Below, one piece after another: positions 9,550 through 19,776 of a DNA stretch of 21,458 nt (the stretch's first letter is position 1; the number at the start of each line of letters is the position of its first letter). The DNA comes from Tieghemiomyces parasiticus. Its lineage: Eukaryota; Kickxellomycota; Dimargaritomycetes; Dimargaritales; Dimargaritaceae. The position numbers and the translations under genes were made by a program. The notes below the pieces were generated by a model. It was not told the DNA's origin, ran no database searches, and saw nothing but the letters and a program-made list of their open reading frames with translations. The stretch is from positions 1-21,458 of the forward strand of contig JANBPT010000830.1 in the NCBI GenBank assembly GCA_027575765.1. Direction: 5' to 3'.

Positions 9550-10224
9550 ACCGCTCACCATACCAAGGGAACGCACCATCTGACGATGGGCCAGGAGGTC
9601 AATGGTACGGACCCGGCCATCGCGCCTTCCTTTACCAACCTTATCATTGGCTGCAGGATAGGAAGACGCATTCGCAAGGTCGCTGCGTATCATGTTCCAG
9701 CGCGCAATTGTCCGATCCCAGCGTTCCGGACGGTCCAGAGCAGTCAGACCTCGATCCATTTCTATTTTCTGCCCATCGGCGGGATTCTCAGGCTCCGGTC
9801 ATCGATGTATAGGTGCCCCTGGGTGAGTACGACGGCCCTTAGATTCACATTAAATAAATACTTCACCTGGGCACGATTATGGCGTCTTAGTAATACGTGG
9901 GGTTATTCGCTCGATCTTTCCAATTTTCTCTCCCTCTACTGGGGACATGTGGTTAGTTAGCAAGGGCACCACGTGTTGCTGCTGGCGGTGAGCCTTTCCC
10001 GGCCACCGCCCGTGGCGCGCCGAGCAGTTCAGTGTTGCCTTCGCATTGTCCGAGCGAATCCACTGGTATAATAATGACGGGGGGGGGAGGGCAGTTGACT
10101 TTTTCGGCGACAGGAAAGCCCACCTCTTTCCCGGCTTCCGTGTTACATCTCCAGCTCGACGGGAAGGGGCCACTGGACTGGAAGTCTAGGGCAGGTCCCT
10201 TTGGAAAACCCGTGAATAAACGTT

Positions 10225-10237
10225 TATATATATATAT
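10225..10237. repeat. TA dinucleotide tract
   Basis: Thirteen bases of alternating T and A in the gene-poor region; no adjacent gene is recognised. Confidence 0.7.
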
Positions 10238-11163
10238 CTGCATGTCACCGACTGCTCATGCTGCGGGCCATGTCGAATCCATCGGGAAATGGCGCTGCAA
10301 TCTGTTGCCTTTGCCTTTGCAGACACCACTAGTGGCTGGGAAAGGGGGGGCAGCCTGGCCAGGCCACACAAGATTCAGCAGCGGCTGCATCCCGGGGGCT
10401 CGTGCGGAGTATGAGGTGAACGCTGTGTGGCGTCCACACTCGCCCCGTTCCCAGCCACCCACCGCCACGTCCACCATCTTGCCTGGCATCGTCAGCTCAC
10501 CTAGAGAACCGCAGATCCGTGACGAACGACTTCTGTTTAGCGACCCCGAGTCCTTTCCAATGCACCCGATGCCAGCCACCACAAGACTGTCGCTGGCAGT
10601 TCTGGGCCAGCTCGTCCGCGTATGGCTCTTGGGACGGCCGAATGAGCTTATATCTCCTAGCCGACTATTCGACCTATTCCTCGGCCTTGTGCTTTGGTAG
10701 TCAGAATGGTGTAGTTTCCCGCTGGGACATACCGGATTGAAGCGGCCGAGTTTATTAATCCCCTCCCTATTGACCCGTCCCTACCTATTCGGAAGCCCGG
10801 TGATTTCAGTACTACGCAGCGCCATCAACCTCACCGACTGACCGGCGTCGATGATTCACACCGGGCCCCAATGGCCGCTAGTAAGTCTGTCGTTATAATT
10901 CTGAGCTTAAGCGAGATATCACCACGGTTCTCTGCGGAGGAGTCACCTGTAACCGTGCACAGACTCGCCAGCCGCCACACTTTCCACAGACGCTTGTAGT
11001 GCCGGCGCAGGCGCTCGCAAGATGGTCACCGTTCTCTCATGAGCCCCGGGCAGCAGCTTTGACCCGGAGCAGAGCCGTGGTAGGATACATATGCGCCCAT
11101 GTACCCAGTCGTTGGGCTATAATTCCGAAGCTGCCGGAAGCAAAGGTGCTTATATTACCCACC

Positions 11164-11206
11164 TTGTCCAACCATGGCCCAGTCCAGTCGAGCCATGGCT
11201 GGACAA
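11164..11206. repeat. Inverted repeat / hairpin (15-nt arms, 13-nt loop)
   Basis: Arms TTGTCCAACCATGGC (11164-11178) and GCCATGGCTGGACAA (11192-11206) pair at 14 of 15 positions; the one mismatch is A11171 with C11199. A second, mutually exclusive pairing is CACCTTGT (11160-11167) with ACAAGGTG (11213-11220). No ORF on this strand explains it. It could be a structured RNA, a protein-binding dyad or a remnant of a small inverted-repeat element. Confidence 0.75.
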
Positions 11207-11447
11207 ATATGAACAAGGTGATGGGTCCATTTCAGCACAATTACTTGGGGCTGCAGGATTAGAAAGTTTTCTGGGATAGTCAATGATCGAAAAAGGGCAC
11301 CCGCTGTGGCATTACCCGCGTAGGAAACTCTGCTGCTGTACGACTAGCCATTTTTCGTATTCTCCCCCCCCCTTTTACCTATAATATGGCCCCTAAGTCT
11401 GCTTTGGGGGAACCTCTTTGCCACAGTGCACTTACCATTGCGTTATC

Positions 11448-11469
11448 ACCGCCCATTAAATAGGGCGGT
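11448..11469. repeat. Perfect 7-bp hairpin
   Basis: ACCGCCC and GGGCGGT enclose the AT loop ATTAAATA. The GC-rich stem with an AT loop is compact, and it lies 240 nt from the longer hairpin at 11164-11206. Confidence 0.6.
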
Positions 11470-11983
11470 AGATGCGTAATATATACGAGCGGTATCATTT
11501 GAGAGCCCCTCGGCAACCTCTTAATCTATGGTAACTCCACAATCAACTACATAGGTACCTAAGAAGACCCCACGGTCCGGAAAGGGCCTATTTGTTATTC
11601 CGTTGTAACGAAAAAAAAAGTTAAAAATTGCTTGTAGGGGAATGCTTACAGCAGCACTAGCTAATGTTTTTTTGGGGGGGAGAGGTCCAGCCCCCCCGAC
11701 TGAGACACACCTCCGTCAGCGCACTGTGGCGGTACAGTAGTACGGGGGCCAATGAGGACTCCCCATGCACGACGACCCGCTCACGGAATATCATTTTCTT
11801 TATATGGTCAGGACCGGTCAAGCAGCGGTACGACCAGTTGGTAAAAGAGGGAGAGCATCACACTTCCTTTTACAAAAAAAAAATTAACTTTTCTTTTCAC
11901 TTTTTTTTCATGCATCTCATTTCCTTACCGTATCTCGCTGCCCTCACTTTTCGTACCTTGTTCCTCCCCGCCGCAGGCGTTCA

Positions 11984-11989
11984 TTTATT
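11984..11989 (-). terminator. Candidate poly(A) signal of lipase 1
   Basis: TTTATT on the plus strand is AATAAA on the lipase strand, about 157 nt beyond the lipase 1 stop. The (TA)7 tract at 12043-12056, between the stop and this hexamer, resembles a fungal 3'-end efficiency element. Confidence 0.5.
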
Positions 11990-12042
11990 AAAGCATAATT
12001 CACCGCAATGTAATCCCAAACGGACAATAACTCAGGCTATAT

Positions 12043-12056
12043 TATATATATATATA
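12043..12056. repeat. (TA)7 tract
   Basis: Seven TA units in the 3' flank of lipase 1, about 90 nt past its stop codon; possibly part of the 3'-end formation signal. Confidence 0.7.
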
Positions 12057-12145
12057 CAACTTCCAGAAATGCGAGACAAGATGCTGGGCGTTTGCAATCA
12101 GACCAACACCACGACCATCACTGAGGCGTTGCAAGCGGATACTAG

Positions 12146-13666
12146 TTACATCAGCCGCTCCATCTTAATCGGATGCATCCATTCCTGCAGCTGCGGCGAC
12201 AGAGAGTTATACGGCGGAAAAGGGCCCGGTGGAAAGAACAAAGTCGGTACGGCGGTGGAGGCGTTCCAATAATGTCGATGAGCGGCCACACTCCATTTTG
12301 CGGAGGGAACGCCCTGGCTACAGTCAGGGTACTCGATAGATCCCTTGGTGTCGCACCGGACCGTGTCACCCAGGCTGGACCGGATCCAGTACTCGTTGCC
12401 ATGGTGATGATACTGCCAGGCCACGAAGGGGAGATGCGGCACCAGGTCACCCTGGTTAACTACCCGCTTGGTGGAAATGTTGAGCCCGTGGTAGAACTCT
12501 ACAAAAGCCTGGTTGCCGACTCGGGGCTGACCGAACGTATATACTTCCAACCGGTCCTTGATGTCGGGTAGCATGGCGGCCAGGTAAACAGCCGCTAGAA
12601 CGCTCTGGGCCGCCCCTAGCGAGTGGCCGGTCAGGATGATGCGGTAGGTCGGGTAGCGCTTAGCAGCGGCGCGCACGGCGTCGACGGCTCGTTGGATTCC
12701 ACTGTTCACCGACGCCAGGAACCCGACGTGGACCTTCGATCCCTCGACGGTCACCGGCCAGTTAGCTTGGAAAAACATGAGGTCCGTAATAAAACTAGCC
12801 ATGTTATGCGGGTTAGTACCCATATGGGCCAGCACAATGGCCTTGAGCGTGTCGTGGGAAGCCAGATACCACCGGAGGGATGTGGCCGGGACGGAATAAC
12901 CGTCCTCAAACCGCGCGCCCACCGTATCACCTATGCAGTTGACACAGTCCCACGCCATCACGTTCTCGTAAGCGGCCATGGCGAAGCTGAACGTGTGGTC
13001 GGGTGGATGAGGAAAGTGGTGACGGGCGGAGACCAAGCCAATGCTTCTGATTAGTATCTCAGTTTTTATCAATCGTCCTCTGACACGGCAGCGCTTTTTG
13101 GGAAGACTCTACGCAGCCGTTCCGAGGTTTCTAACGAAATTGGCGTCAGCCACAGCTGGAATTTCCCCCTCCCCTTCGCATTCTTCATCGGCGTACTCAC
13201 GCGATTGGCCGCGGCGATGTGATTTAAAGGGGCGTCCCGGCCCCCCAAAATTCCGGTTAGGGGAGGGGCCTGGCTGCCTTCCTCTCATAAACCTTAAAAC
13301 AGCAATTCGACCCGGTACTTACTAGGCCCAAGTTTGTAGCTCCCGTTGCTCGGTCTCTGTGATGGTGATCGGTTGGACGGGCAGACGTAAGAGCCTCGGC
13401 AGTAGCCCCTGGCAGGCTGCTAGGACACACACCAGGGCGACGGTGGACGTTATCACCTAGTCGAATGGAAACGATTAAATCGGAGAAAATCGAGTACATC
13501 GGAGTCGGCAGAATCTCGAGGGGAGGTTAGATGACCGTATTTGGTAGACCAACCGGCTTAGGGGTTCCGCCTCTCCTCAGGGTCGCCGAGGGGGGGAGCT
13601 TCGACGACCGATCATTGTACGATTTGGCAAGCACCAGCAGGCCTACCTACTTACCTTGCACAGCAT
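12146..13666 (-). CDS. Secreted class 3 lipase (Rhizomucor miehei type), paralog 1, three exons
   Basis: A triacylglycerol lipase of the alpha/beta-hydrolase fold. Exons on the minus strand: 13655-13666 (ATG CTG TGC AAG|GTAAGT), 13323-13456 (after CTAG|), and 12146-12986 (after TTCAG|). Intron phases are 0 and 2; spliced length is 328 residues. Exons 1-2 give a signal peptide (MLCKVITSTVALVCVLAACQ). Triad: Ser171 in GHSLG, Asp229 in GDLVPHL, His285 in HRHYW. The oxyanion/lid segment is HMGTNPHNMASFITDL. Cys63/Cys66 (WDCVNC) and Cys260/Cys271 match disulfide positions of the R. miehei enzyme. The frame also runs back from exon 3 without splicing to a TTG, but that has no ATG or signal peptide. 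Compared with paralog 2 it has about 35 extra C-terminal residues. It lies divergent from SEC11. Substrate is inferred from family only; phospholipase or feruloyl-esterase activity is possible. Confidence 0.9.
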
Positions 13667-13914
13667 CTAGCGCACTGGCCTGTCTAAGCAATTCAACAAG
13701 AGTTGGATTCGCACGGCGCGTCGTAGAATGAAGATGAGTATAATTCGTAGCAACCACGGGCAATTATTTGGTCAGAGTAAACACCCGCATAAGTAGGCAG
13801 TGTTATGGGCGGGGTAGCGTTGATTTTTCAGCAGTACTTGATATGAGAAGTGTATTAGGTACGGGTGGTGCAGGGACGTTACTAAGCCTTCGCTAGGGAG
13901 CGGCCCGGATAGCT

Positions 13915-13924
13915 AAAATATATA
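13915..13924 (-). promoter_or_regulatory. TATA-like box for lipase 1
   Basis: TATATATTTT on the lipase strand, about 250 nt upstream of the ATG at 13666. It is weaker than the TATAAAAG of the paralog and somewhat far, so tentative. Confidence 0.4.
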
Positions 13925-14776
13925 CCCCTGGGCAGTCGACTTAGTTGAACCGGCCGTATACAACCTCCAGACAGCTGACCCTGGGCAGAAGCGAGCGAGG
14001 AAGGGGACTTAATCGGCCAGCCCGAGGAACGCAAAGTCTGTAACCCGCCTAGCCGCTACAAGTGACCGACCCAGCTGTGCGCCCTGGTCCCTGGAGAGGT
14101 CTAAATTAAACACTTCAGCGCCACTGGGTCATTGGGAACTCCTTAATTCCCTGGATGGGCCTGTTAGAATGCCGAGGGCGGAACCGGGGTAGCGGCAACT
14201 GAGATCTGCTCGAACTCGCGGGTGGAGTAATTGGAGGCAAGGGGCAGGGGTCCGCAGCGCTGGTCATGACCGCCCGTTTAATACAGTACCCATCAATGGA
14301 TCAGTGTAAGTAACGAATATGGACACATAGGGAAATTGTCGGTGATGCATCCCGGGCACTGGGTGACCAGGCACTAGCGGATAATATGGTCGTCACCAGG
14401 GTTAGAAGGCTAGCGCCGCATTGCAACTGAAGTCCACCAAACCGAAACCCAATATTATCCTTGCAATTGGAATGGGAACTGTCATGTCCCCATGGAAAAA
14501 TTTCCGATTAATTGGGAAAGGGGAGGTTCTAAAATCCCTACGGTGGTCGCCAGGGGCAGAGTCTGGGCGGAATTCTGCTCAGGAGATAGTGGTTTTAGCT
14601 GACCACCTTGATTTAGATTCAATCCTACTCCCCAGAGTGGAGTATGTCTGTGTAGGACAATGTAGTACTTCAGGTAGATCAGGAGCCGTCAGACATGGCA
14701 GAGAACAAAACGAGGGAGGTGGAGGGCCAGGACAGGGCTGAGGTGGACAGATATAAGCAGCCAGCATCGTTTGGGA

Positions 14777-14782
14777 TATATA
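14777..14782 (+). promoter_or_regulatory. TATA box candidate for SEC11
   Basis: GGGATATATAGAGGGC contains TATATA followed by a pyrimidine-rich stretch leading to the ATG at 15131. The 350-nt distance implies a long 5' leader. Confidence 0.45.
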
Positions 14783-15130
14783 GAGGGCAGAAAACGATCG
14801 ACGGTTGCACGGTGCCGAGCGGAAGCGGCAGTCTCTGCCGTGGCTTCGTCCCTGTATCTGCACCAATCCGCCGCGGCCAGCGCACGGCCAGGCGGCAGCG
14901 CACGACTGCAACACGACCCTGCCTTCATGCGAGCCGGCGCTATCCAGTCACCTCTACCTTTAGCGTCCCACTTTACTGCCGGCAGACCCGCTCATCCTAC
15001 TGCAGCCATCTCCCCAGCCACATCTACTCCAACCGTTCCCAATTCACTCTCCGCACTTTCTCATCTTTTACAAACACACGTACCCTCTCCCTCTCTCTGC
15101 CCGACCGGCACCGCACGTTGTACATCCGCC

Positions 15131-15873
15131 ATGGACGCCATCCGTAGCCTCCGAAACCTCAGCATCCGCCAGGTAGGTCCCCTCGGCTCTCATAGCACTC
15201 AACCCGGCCCAGGACAAGTCACCAGAGGGGGATAAAAGCATGCTACAACCTGCCATCCTGCCTAATGAAACCCCCCCCATAGGATGCATCCCATCCAACC
15301 AATCCTGACATGCTGACCATGCCCCACACCGCACCCGGTTAACACTTCTGTATTGAACCTGGACCTTCCCCCGCCCTTCACCAGATGCTGGGCCAGAGTC
15401 TCAACTTCTTACTGGTGCTAGCCACTGCCTTCATGTTCTGGAAGGGCCTGGGGCTCTACCACAACACCGAAAGCCCCATAGTGGTGGTGCTGAGTGGGAG
15501 TATGGAGCCAGCCTTCTACCGCGGTGATATCCTTTTCCTCTCCAATCCGGCCGTCCCCATCGACATTGGCGAGATCACGGTATTTAAGGTCGAGGGCCAG
15601 GAAATCCCCATCGTGCACCGGGTGCTTAAGGTTCACACGGATGCCGACACAGGAAAGCAGCTCCTTCTGACCAAGGGTGACAACAACCAGGGCGACGACC
15701 GGGTACTATACAATCGCGGTCAGATGTGGGTCAAGAACGAGCACGTTGTCGGCCGGGTGCGCGGGTACGTCAGCTACGTCGGGATGGTCACTATCATCCT
15801 CAACGACTACCCGCAGCTCAAGTTCGCTGTCCTGGGTCTCATGGGCATCATGATTCTGGTATCCAAAGAGTGA
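15131..15873 (+). CDS. SEC11: Signal peptidase complex catalytic subunit Sec11, two exons
   Basis: Type I signal peptidase of the ER membrane, which cleaves signal peptides from secretory proteins. Exon 1, 15131-15172, encodes MDAIRSLRNLSIRQ and ends CAG|GTAGGT; exon 2, 15385-15873, begins after TTCACCAG. The intron is 212 nt, phase 0. The product is 176 residues, close to the yeast (167) and human (179) proteins. One N-terminal membrane segment (about 18-40) precedes ESPIVVVLSGSMEPAF with the catalytic Ser53, then IVHRVL with His92, and TKGDNNQGDD with Asp113 and Asp119, matching the Ser-His-Asp catalysis of eukaryotic Sec11. A second hydrophobic stretch lies near the C terminus. Without exon 1 the frame would begin at Met15, which lacks the usual short N-terminal extension. 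The gene lies between two lipase paralogs on the other strand. Confidence 0.95.
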
Positions 15874-16237
15874 CAGGACGTCGGCCACTGGACTGGCAGG
15901 GCGACATGGGCGCGGGACCGGTGCTCCCCTGGGTCGGCCAGAATCAATTCACTCTGGCACCCTTTGTATCCAATAAAACGTTGCTCGATTTTCTTTCTCA
16001 TAAGTATAGCCTTGAAAATTTAAGGTAGACGGCCAACCAATGGCGCGGGCTTGCTTGTTGTGTAAGGGTCAAAGCACCTGTAAACAAAACTACATTACAT
16101 ATTGGAGAAGGCAAATTACAGAAATTAGGTGTCCTAACGGGAAGACTGACATACCAGGGGGTACAGTTCCTCCCCTTAAGGTCCGATTCGTACCAAAATA
16201 ATAGTACTACTAATAACACATCCCATCGAAAGCGCCC
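15874..16237. other. Convergent 3' region between SEC11 and lipase 2
   Basis: No gene. It holds the SEC11 poly(A) signal; a clear AATAAA for lipase 2 on the minus strand was not found. Confidence 0.6.
15972..15977 (+). terminator. Poly(A) signal of SEC11
   Basis: AATAAA 98 nt after the stop codon, followed by T-rich sequence, the expected place for a fungal mRNA 3' end. Confidence 0.7.
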
Positions 16238-17510
16238 TTAAGAATGGGCGGCAAAGTATTGCAGGTGGTCGGTGATGCGGAGGTCGATCACGGATTGTCC
16301 GGCGCTGCAGTTGGGATTTTCGGCGGGCACGACCGCGGCGCAAGCCACTACGCTGCCGTCGGAAGGCCGGATCCATACCTCGTTGCCCTGCTGGGCGTAG
16401 TGGGTCCAACGGGGGGCCAAGCGGGTCACGATATCGTTCTTGTTTACAACGCGCGTCGTGGGTACCCCCAGGCCTTGGTAGTAGACAGCGAAGGCGGCGT
16501 TACCAACCCGGGGCTGGCCGTAGGTGTACACGGTAGTGCGGCTCAACCAGGCCGGTTGGTGAGTGGCAAGGTAGGTGACGAACAGGACGGCCTGGGCGGC
16601 GCCTAGGGAATGACCTGTGATGGAGATGCGGTATTCGGGCGTCTTGGCAATCTGCTGTTGCAGGGCGGCCATAGCCTGGGCCGCGCTGGCCGTCATGGAA
16701 TCGAGGAACCCGTTGTGCACCGCAGAACCGTCCACGCCTGGCGGCCAGGCCACCTGCTTGAACCGAATGTCCTGGATGTAGGTCACAATGCTCTGGACGT
16801 TGGAGCCCTCGAAGGACAGGATGATGGTGCGGTTGCTCGGATGGACGGCCAGATACCAGTGGACCCCCTTGATCGGGTCGTCGTACTGAGTGACGAACTG
16901 GGTGCCCACGGTACCACCCGTACAGTCCTCGCAGGTCCAGGTGGACACGTCGTCGTAAGAGGCCATAGCGTAGCTGGACGTGAGCGGTTTTGGTGGTACG
17001 GGTAGGTTGGCGAAGGCAGTGAAATATTAATCTCGCGGCTTAGTCGTACAAATTCGAGGGGGAAGGGGCTCAGGAGGAGTAGTCCCCCTTAGCCCCTAGA
17101 AGAATGCTGCGCCAAAGTTATCTCGGACACAAGTCTATAGAATAGAGTTGGATCCAGTGGTCTCTCGGCATAGTGCCACTTACTAGGCGTAGGTCTCGAG
17201 GATCTCTATGTTGGCAGCGGGGACGGACGTCACTTCGTTATCCCGGCGAACCAGGGGGGCAGTACGGACCAAGCTAGCACCAAGGGCCAGAACGGCCAAG
17301 AGAAAGGAGAGATGAGTCTATTATGATGAAGGAAAGTGTCGAAATACGCAGAGCCAGAATAGGTGCCGGTTAGATTAAAGGTATGCCTGGGTTATTAAGG
17401 TCCCAAGGCCCTCGCTTAGGGCCTTGAGAAATGCCGTGGACGTGGTGTCGCCGGATTAGTACCACGTAATTACGTTTCAACGGACCGGCTTGCCTTACCT
17501 TAATCTGCAT
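16238..17510 (-). CDS. Secreted class 3 lipase (Rhizomucor miehei type), paralog 2, three exons
   Basis: Exons on the minus strand: 17499-17510 (ATG CAG ATT AAG|GTAAGG), 17184-17317 (after ATAATAG|), and 16238-16973 (after GTCCAG|). Intron phases 0 and 2, introns of 181 and 210 nt, spliced length 293 residues. Exons 1-2 encode a strong signal peptide (MQIKTHLSFLLAVLALGAS) and a possible Kex2-type pro-site, LVRR at 26-29. Triad: Ser171 in GHSLG, Asp229 in KNDIVTRL, His285 in DHLQYF. Cysteines 63, 66, 260 and 271 pair as in the R. miehei lipase. All seven positions are the same as in paralog 1, and exon 2 is 134 nt in both, which strongly supports the splicing. The ATG at 16966 inside exon 3 would lose the secretion signal. 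The protein ends soon after the catalytic His. A TATAAAAG box lies 176 nt upstream. Confidence 0.92.
17404..17426. repeat. 8-bp perfect hairpin inside lipase 2 intron 1
   Basis: CAAGGCCC (17404-17411) and GGGCCTTG (17419-17426) enclose a 7-nt loop. It sits between the donor (17498) and the CTAAC branch-point candidate (17373-17369), so folding would shorten the donor-to-branch distance. Confidence 0.65.
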
Positions 17511-17685
17511 GGTAACGCTTAGAGGCCGAAAGCTCAACGGATCGAAGGGGGTTTGGAGGCTGGCTGGGGCCTTGGTGGGGTCGCGGCAGACTAGAAAACG
17601 CCTGGGGTGGGATGGGATACGGGCTGACTCGGAAGGTGATCGAAGGGGTGGCTAATGTAAGGACGTAGAGGGTGCCTTTAGAGAG

Positions 17686-17693
17686 CTTTTATA
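17686..17693 (-). promoter_or_regulatory. TATA box of lipase 2
   Basis: TATAAAAG on the lipase strand, 176 nt upstream of the ATG at 17510 in the proposed first exon. Its position supports that exon as the true 5' end. Confidence 0.6.
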
Positions 17694-19776
17694 ACACGGC
17701 GGTAGCGCGGAGATTGAACACTCATCCCTGTCGCTGACTTGACCATACCCCGTGGTAACTAGGGAGGGCATCACCTGGCACCAATCGGTTCCGAGCCTAC
17801 GATGACCCTTAGGCTATAATCAGGGAGCCACTATAATTATCTCAGGTAGGTGTGAAAAATCCGTGGGTATGGTTATTTAATGCCATTTTTAACCGGGCGA
17901 TCACCACACGACTTCGCCACCGGAGCCAGGGTTGCAATGGTGGCGAGTCAATTTCCCTCCGGTCGATCATGTTTACCCAGGGCCCATTCCATAAGTTCTC
18001 CACCTTTCCTCAGGGGCCCGCCTCAACTGCTCCACGGGTCGTTGTCTTACCGCAATTGAGGTGTGATACCCGTTAAAGGTAGTTGGCCGCATTCTACAGG
18101 GGTTACCCGCCAGCAAATAGATCTGATCGGCAAGGACGACCGGGAGGTGAGCGTACAGTCGGGGCTAGAGGGTGTGGCAAGTCGTTTAGGCCCTAGGTGT
18201 TGATGCCTGCCACTCGTCGGCGTTGCGGCCTGGCTCGTGCTGCAGGTCCTGGGAACTTGACCGTCTTCGGTGCAGAATTTTCGTCGGTGACCGCCGGAGG
18301 GGTGGTCGTATCGCCAGCCAATTCCGTTGCGATCGAGGTAGCAATTGACCAACCCCCACCCCTGGATAACGGCCAAGCTATCCATAGTTGTAAGTAGGGC
18401 ACATGGGACTAGATCTGGTGAGGTGGAAAGTCATCTGCCTCTTCGTCTTTCATGTGTATGGAGTTGTGTGACTAGAACCAATTACGTGGCGACGGTCAGG
18501 TGATAAGATAACCAGACGAGATTCAACTCAATCAAAATGTCCGCAACGAGCAGACCCTGGTAGGCGGAGCATGCGGATAGTCCCGAGCCTGTGAACAATT
18601 GCCCCTCAAGGTGGCTCACCGGCTCCCAATCAGCGCGGCTCTAGGGGCCCTAGTCTCCCAAGTTTGATTCGCGAACTTTTCCCCGTGGGAGCTGGAAACG
18701 ACCTCCCCTCCGCCATACCAAGTGACCAGTTTGATGGCGAACCACTCGTCCTCCCTCCGACTGTAAGGACTAACCGCGGTAGAGGATCAAAGATGGGTCC
18801 CATCATTTAGAGCTGGGCTCGTGTGTACGGACGTCGACTGGGAATATACAAGTGCGGCCACAAACGGACCAATACTACTGGCGGCTTCCAGGATGCCAAT
18901 GTACCTTAGCAGGCGGTTCGTATCTCCAAAAATGCTGAAGACGTCGAGCCACACCCATTGCCTTGCTAGACCGCATACTGTCTTTGGTCGCACTGCCTTC
19001 CGTCGCAGACCCAAGTTCCCCAGCGATTGGCCGTATAACAGGCTGGACAGACGGGCGTCAGCTGCCTTTCCTGTGGCCCTAGATGGCCGCTCAGCCTGAC
19101 TACCGGGAGGTAAGCAGGTGGCCAACTGTGCCTTGGCCGGCTACCCTGTCCAACTGAGCCGTCGCGCAATAGGTAGGGTATGTAGGTATGCGGCTTTCCA
19201 GTGGGCTTCCAGTGCACCACGTTGCCCACCCTGGGACCCACCCGGCGTTGTGTAATAGGTGCGGTATGGCCGCCCATGACGGTTAACTTGGAAACATCAC
19301 ACCGACATGCAGACTTGCATAATGAAGGCAGTCAGGTACCACGGTCATGTTAATCAGGCAACCATATGTACTAGTATATCGAGATCGAAGCCGTGCAGCT
19401 GTGTGCTGTGTACCAATATTCTCACGGCTACGGGTTGGAATGGGAAACCACAATCTGTCCGGCTGATGGCAAAGCGGCAGCAGCGAGGCTTATCGCGCGC
19501 GTCGTTGGAATAGAGTAGCGTCGTTGATCGTACCAGACACCAGTTGACTGCGTTGCGAACACTTAACTCGCCATGCCACCTGGACGGCTCTCGCCTTCTG
19601 GGGGGCGATGCTACTGCGTCCGCCGTCACTGACGGTCAATGCGAGTTGGGCCAGTATGCCGGTGAAGATCGATGGGAAATTAAGTGAAGGCAGGCTGGAC
19701 TGGGGAAGCGGGGTCGGGCTTCCGGCTCTCGCTTTGCTCGTGCGCCACGGCCAGCTGCTGTAAGGGGCAGTATTCT

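Larger units (their letters stand above)
8185..12145. other. 4-kb gene-poor region upstream of WC-1
   Basis: No recognised gene. Frames up to about 220 codons exist on both strands, but their translations lack domains and repeated patterns. The stretch holds three TA-dinucleotide tracts, two hairpins near 11.2-11.5 kb, C10 at 9540-9549, and a candidate two-exon small ORF on the minus strand (11498-11155, see findings). The left end would be the WC-1 promoter; the right end is the 3' flank of lipase 1. Multi-exon genes made of short exons could hide here, as the lipase structure shows. Confidence 0.5.
13667..15130. other. Divergent promoter region, lipase 1 / SEC11
   Basis: About 1.46 kb with no supported gene. 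It carries TATA-like boxes for both flanking genes (13915-13924 minus, 14777-14782 plus) and a pyrimidine-rich leader before SEC11 from about 14950. Short ORFs at 14421-15235 overlap the promoter and leader and have no recognisable content. Confidence 0.6.

Noticed and set aside
10032..10700. 222-codon plus-strand frame
   Set aside because: It reads through a TA repeat and shows no domain, codon-use signal or start context; likely chance.
11664..12272. 202-codon plus-strand frame overlapping the lipase 1 3' end
   Set aside because: It reads through poly-T, poly-A and TA tracts antisense to lipase 1; no domain.
12987..13072. Unspliced N-terminal extension of lipase 1
   Set aside because: It begins at TTG, has no signal peptide, and is intron by comparison with the paralog, which has the same acceptor context.
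16964..16966. ATG in exon 3 as the start of lipase 2
   Set aside because: It would delete the signal peptide and propeptide; upstream exons with matching phases and a TATA box fit better.
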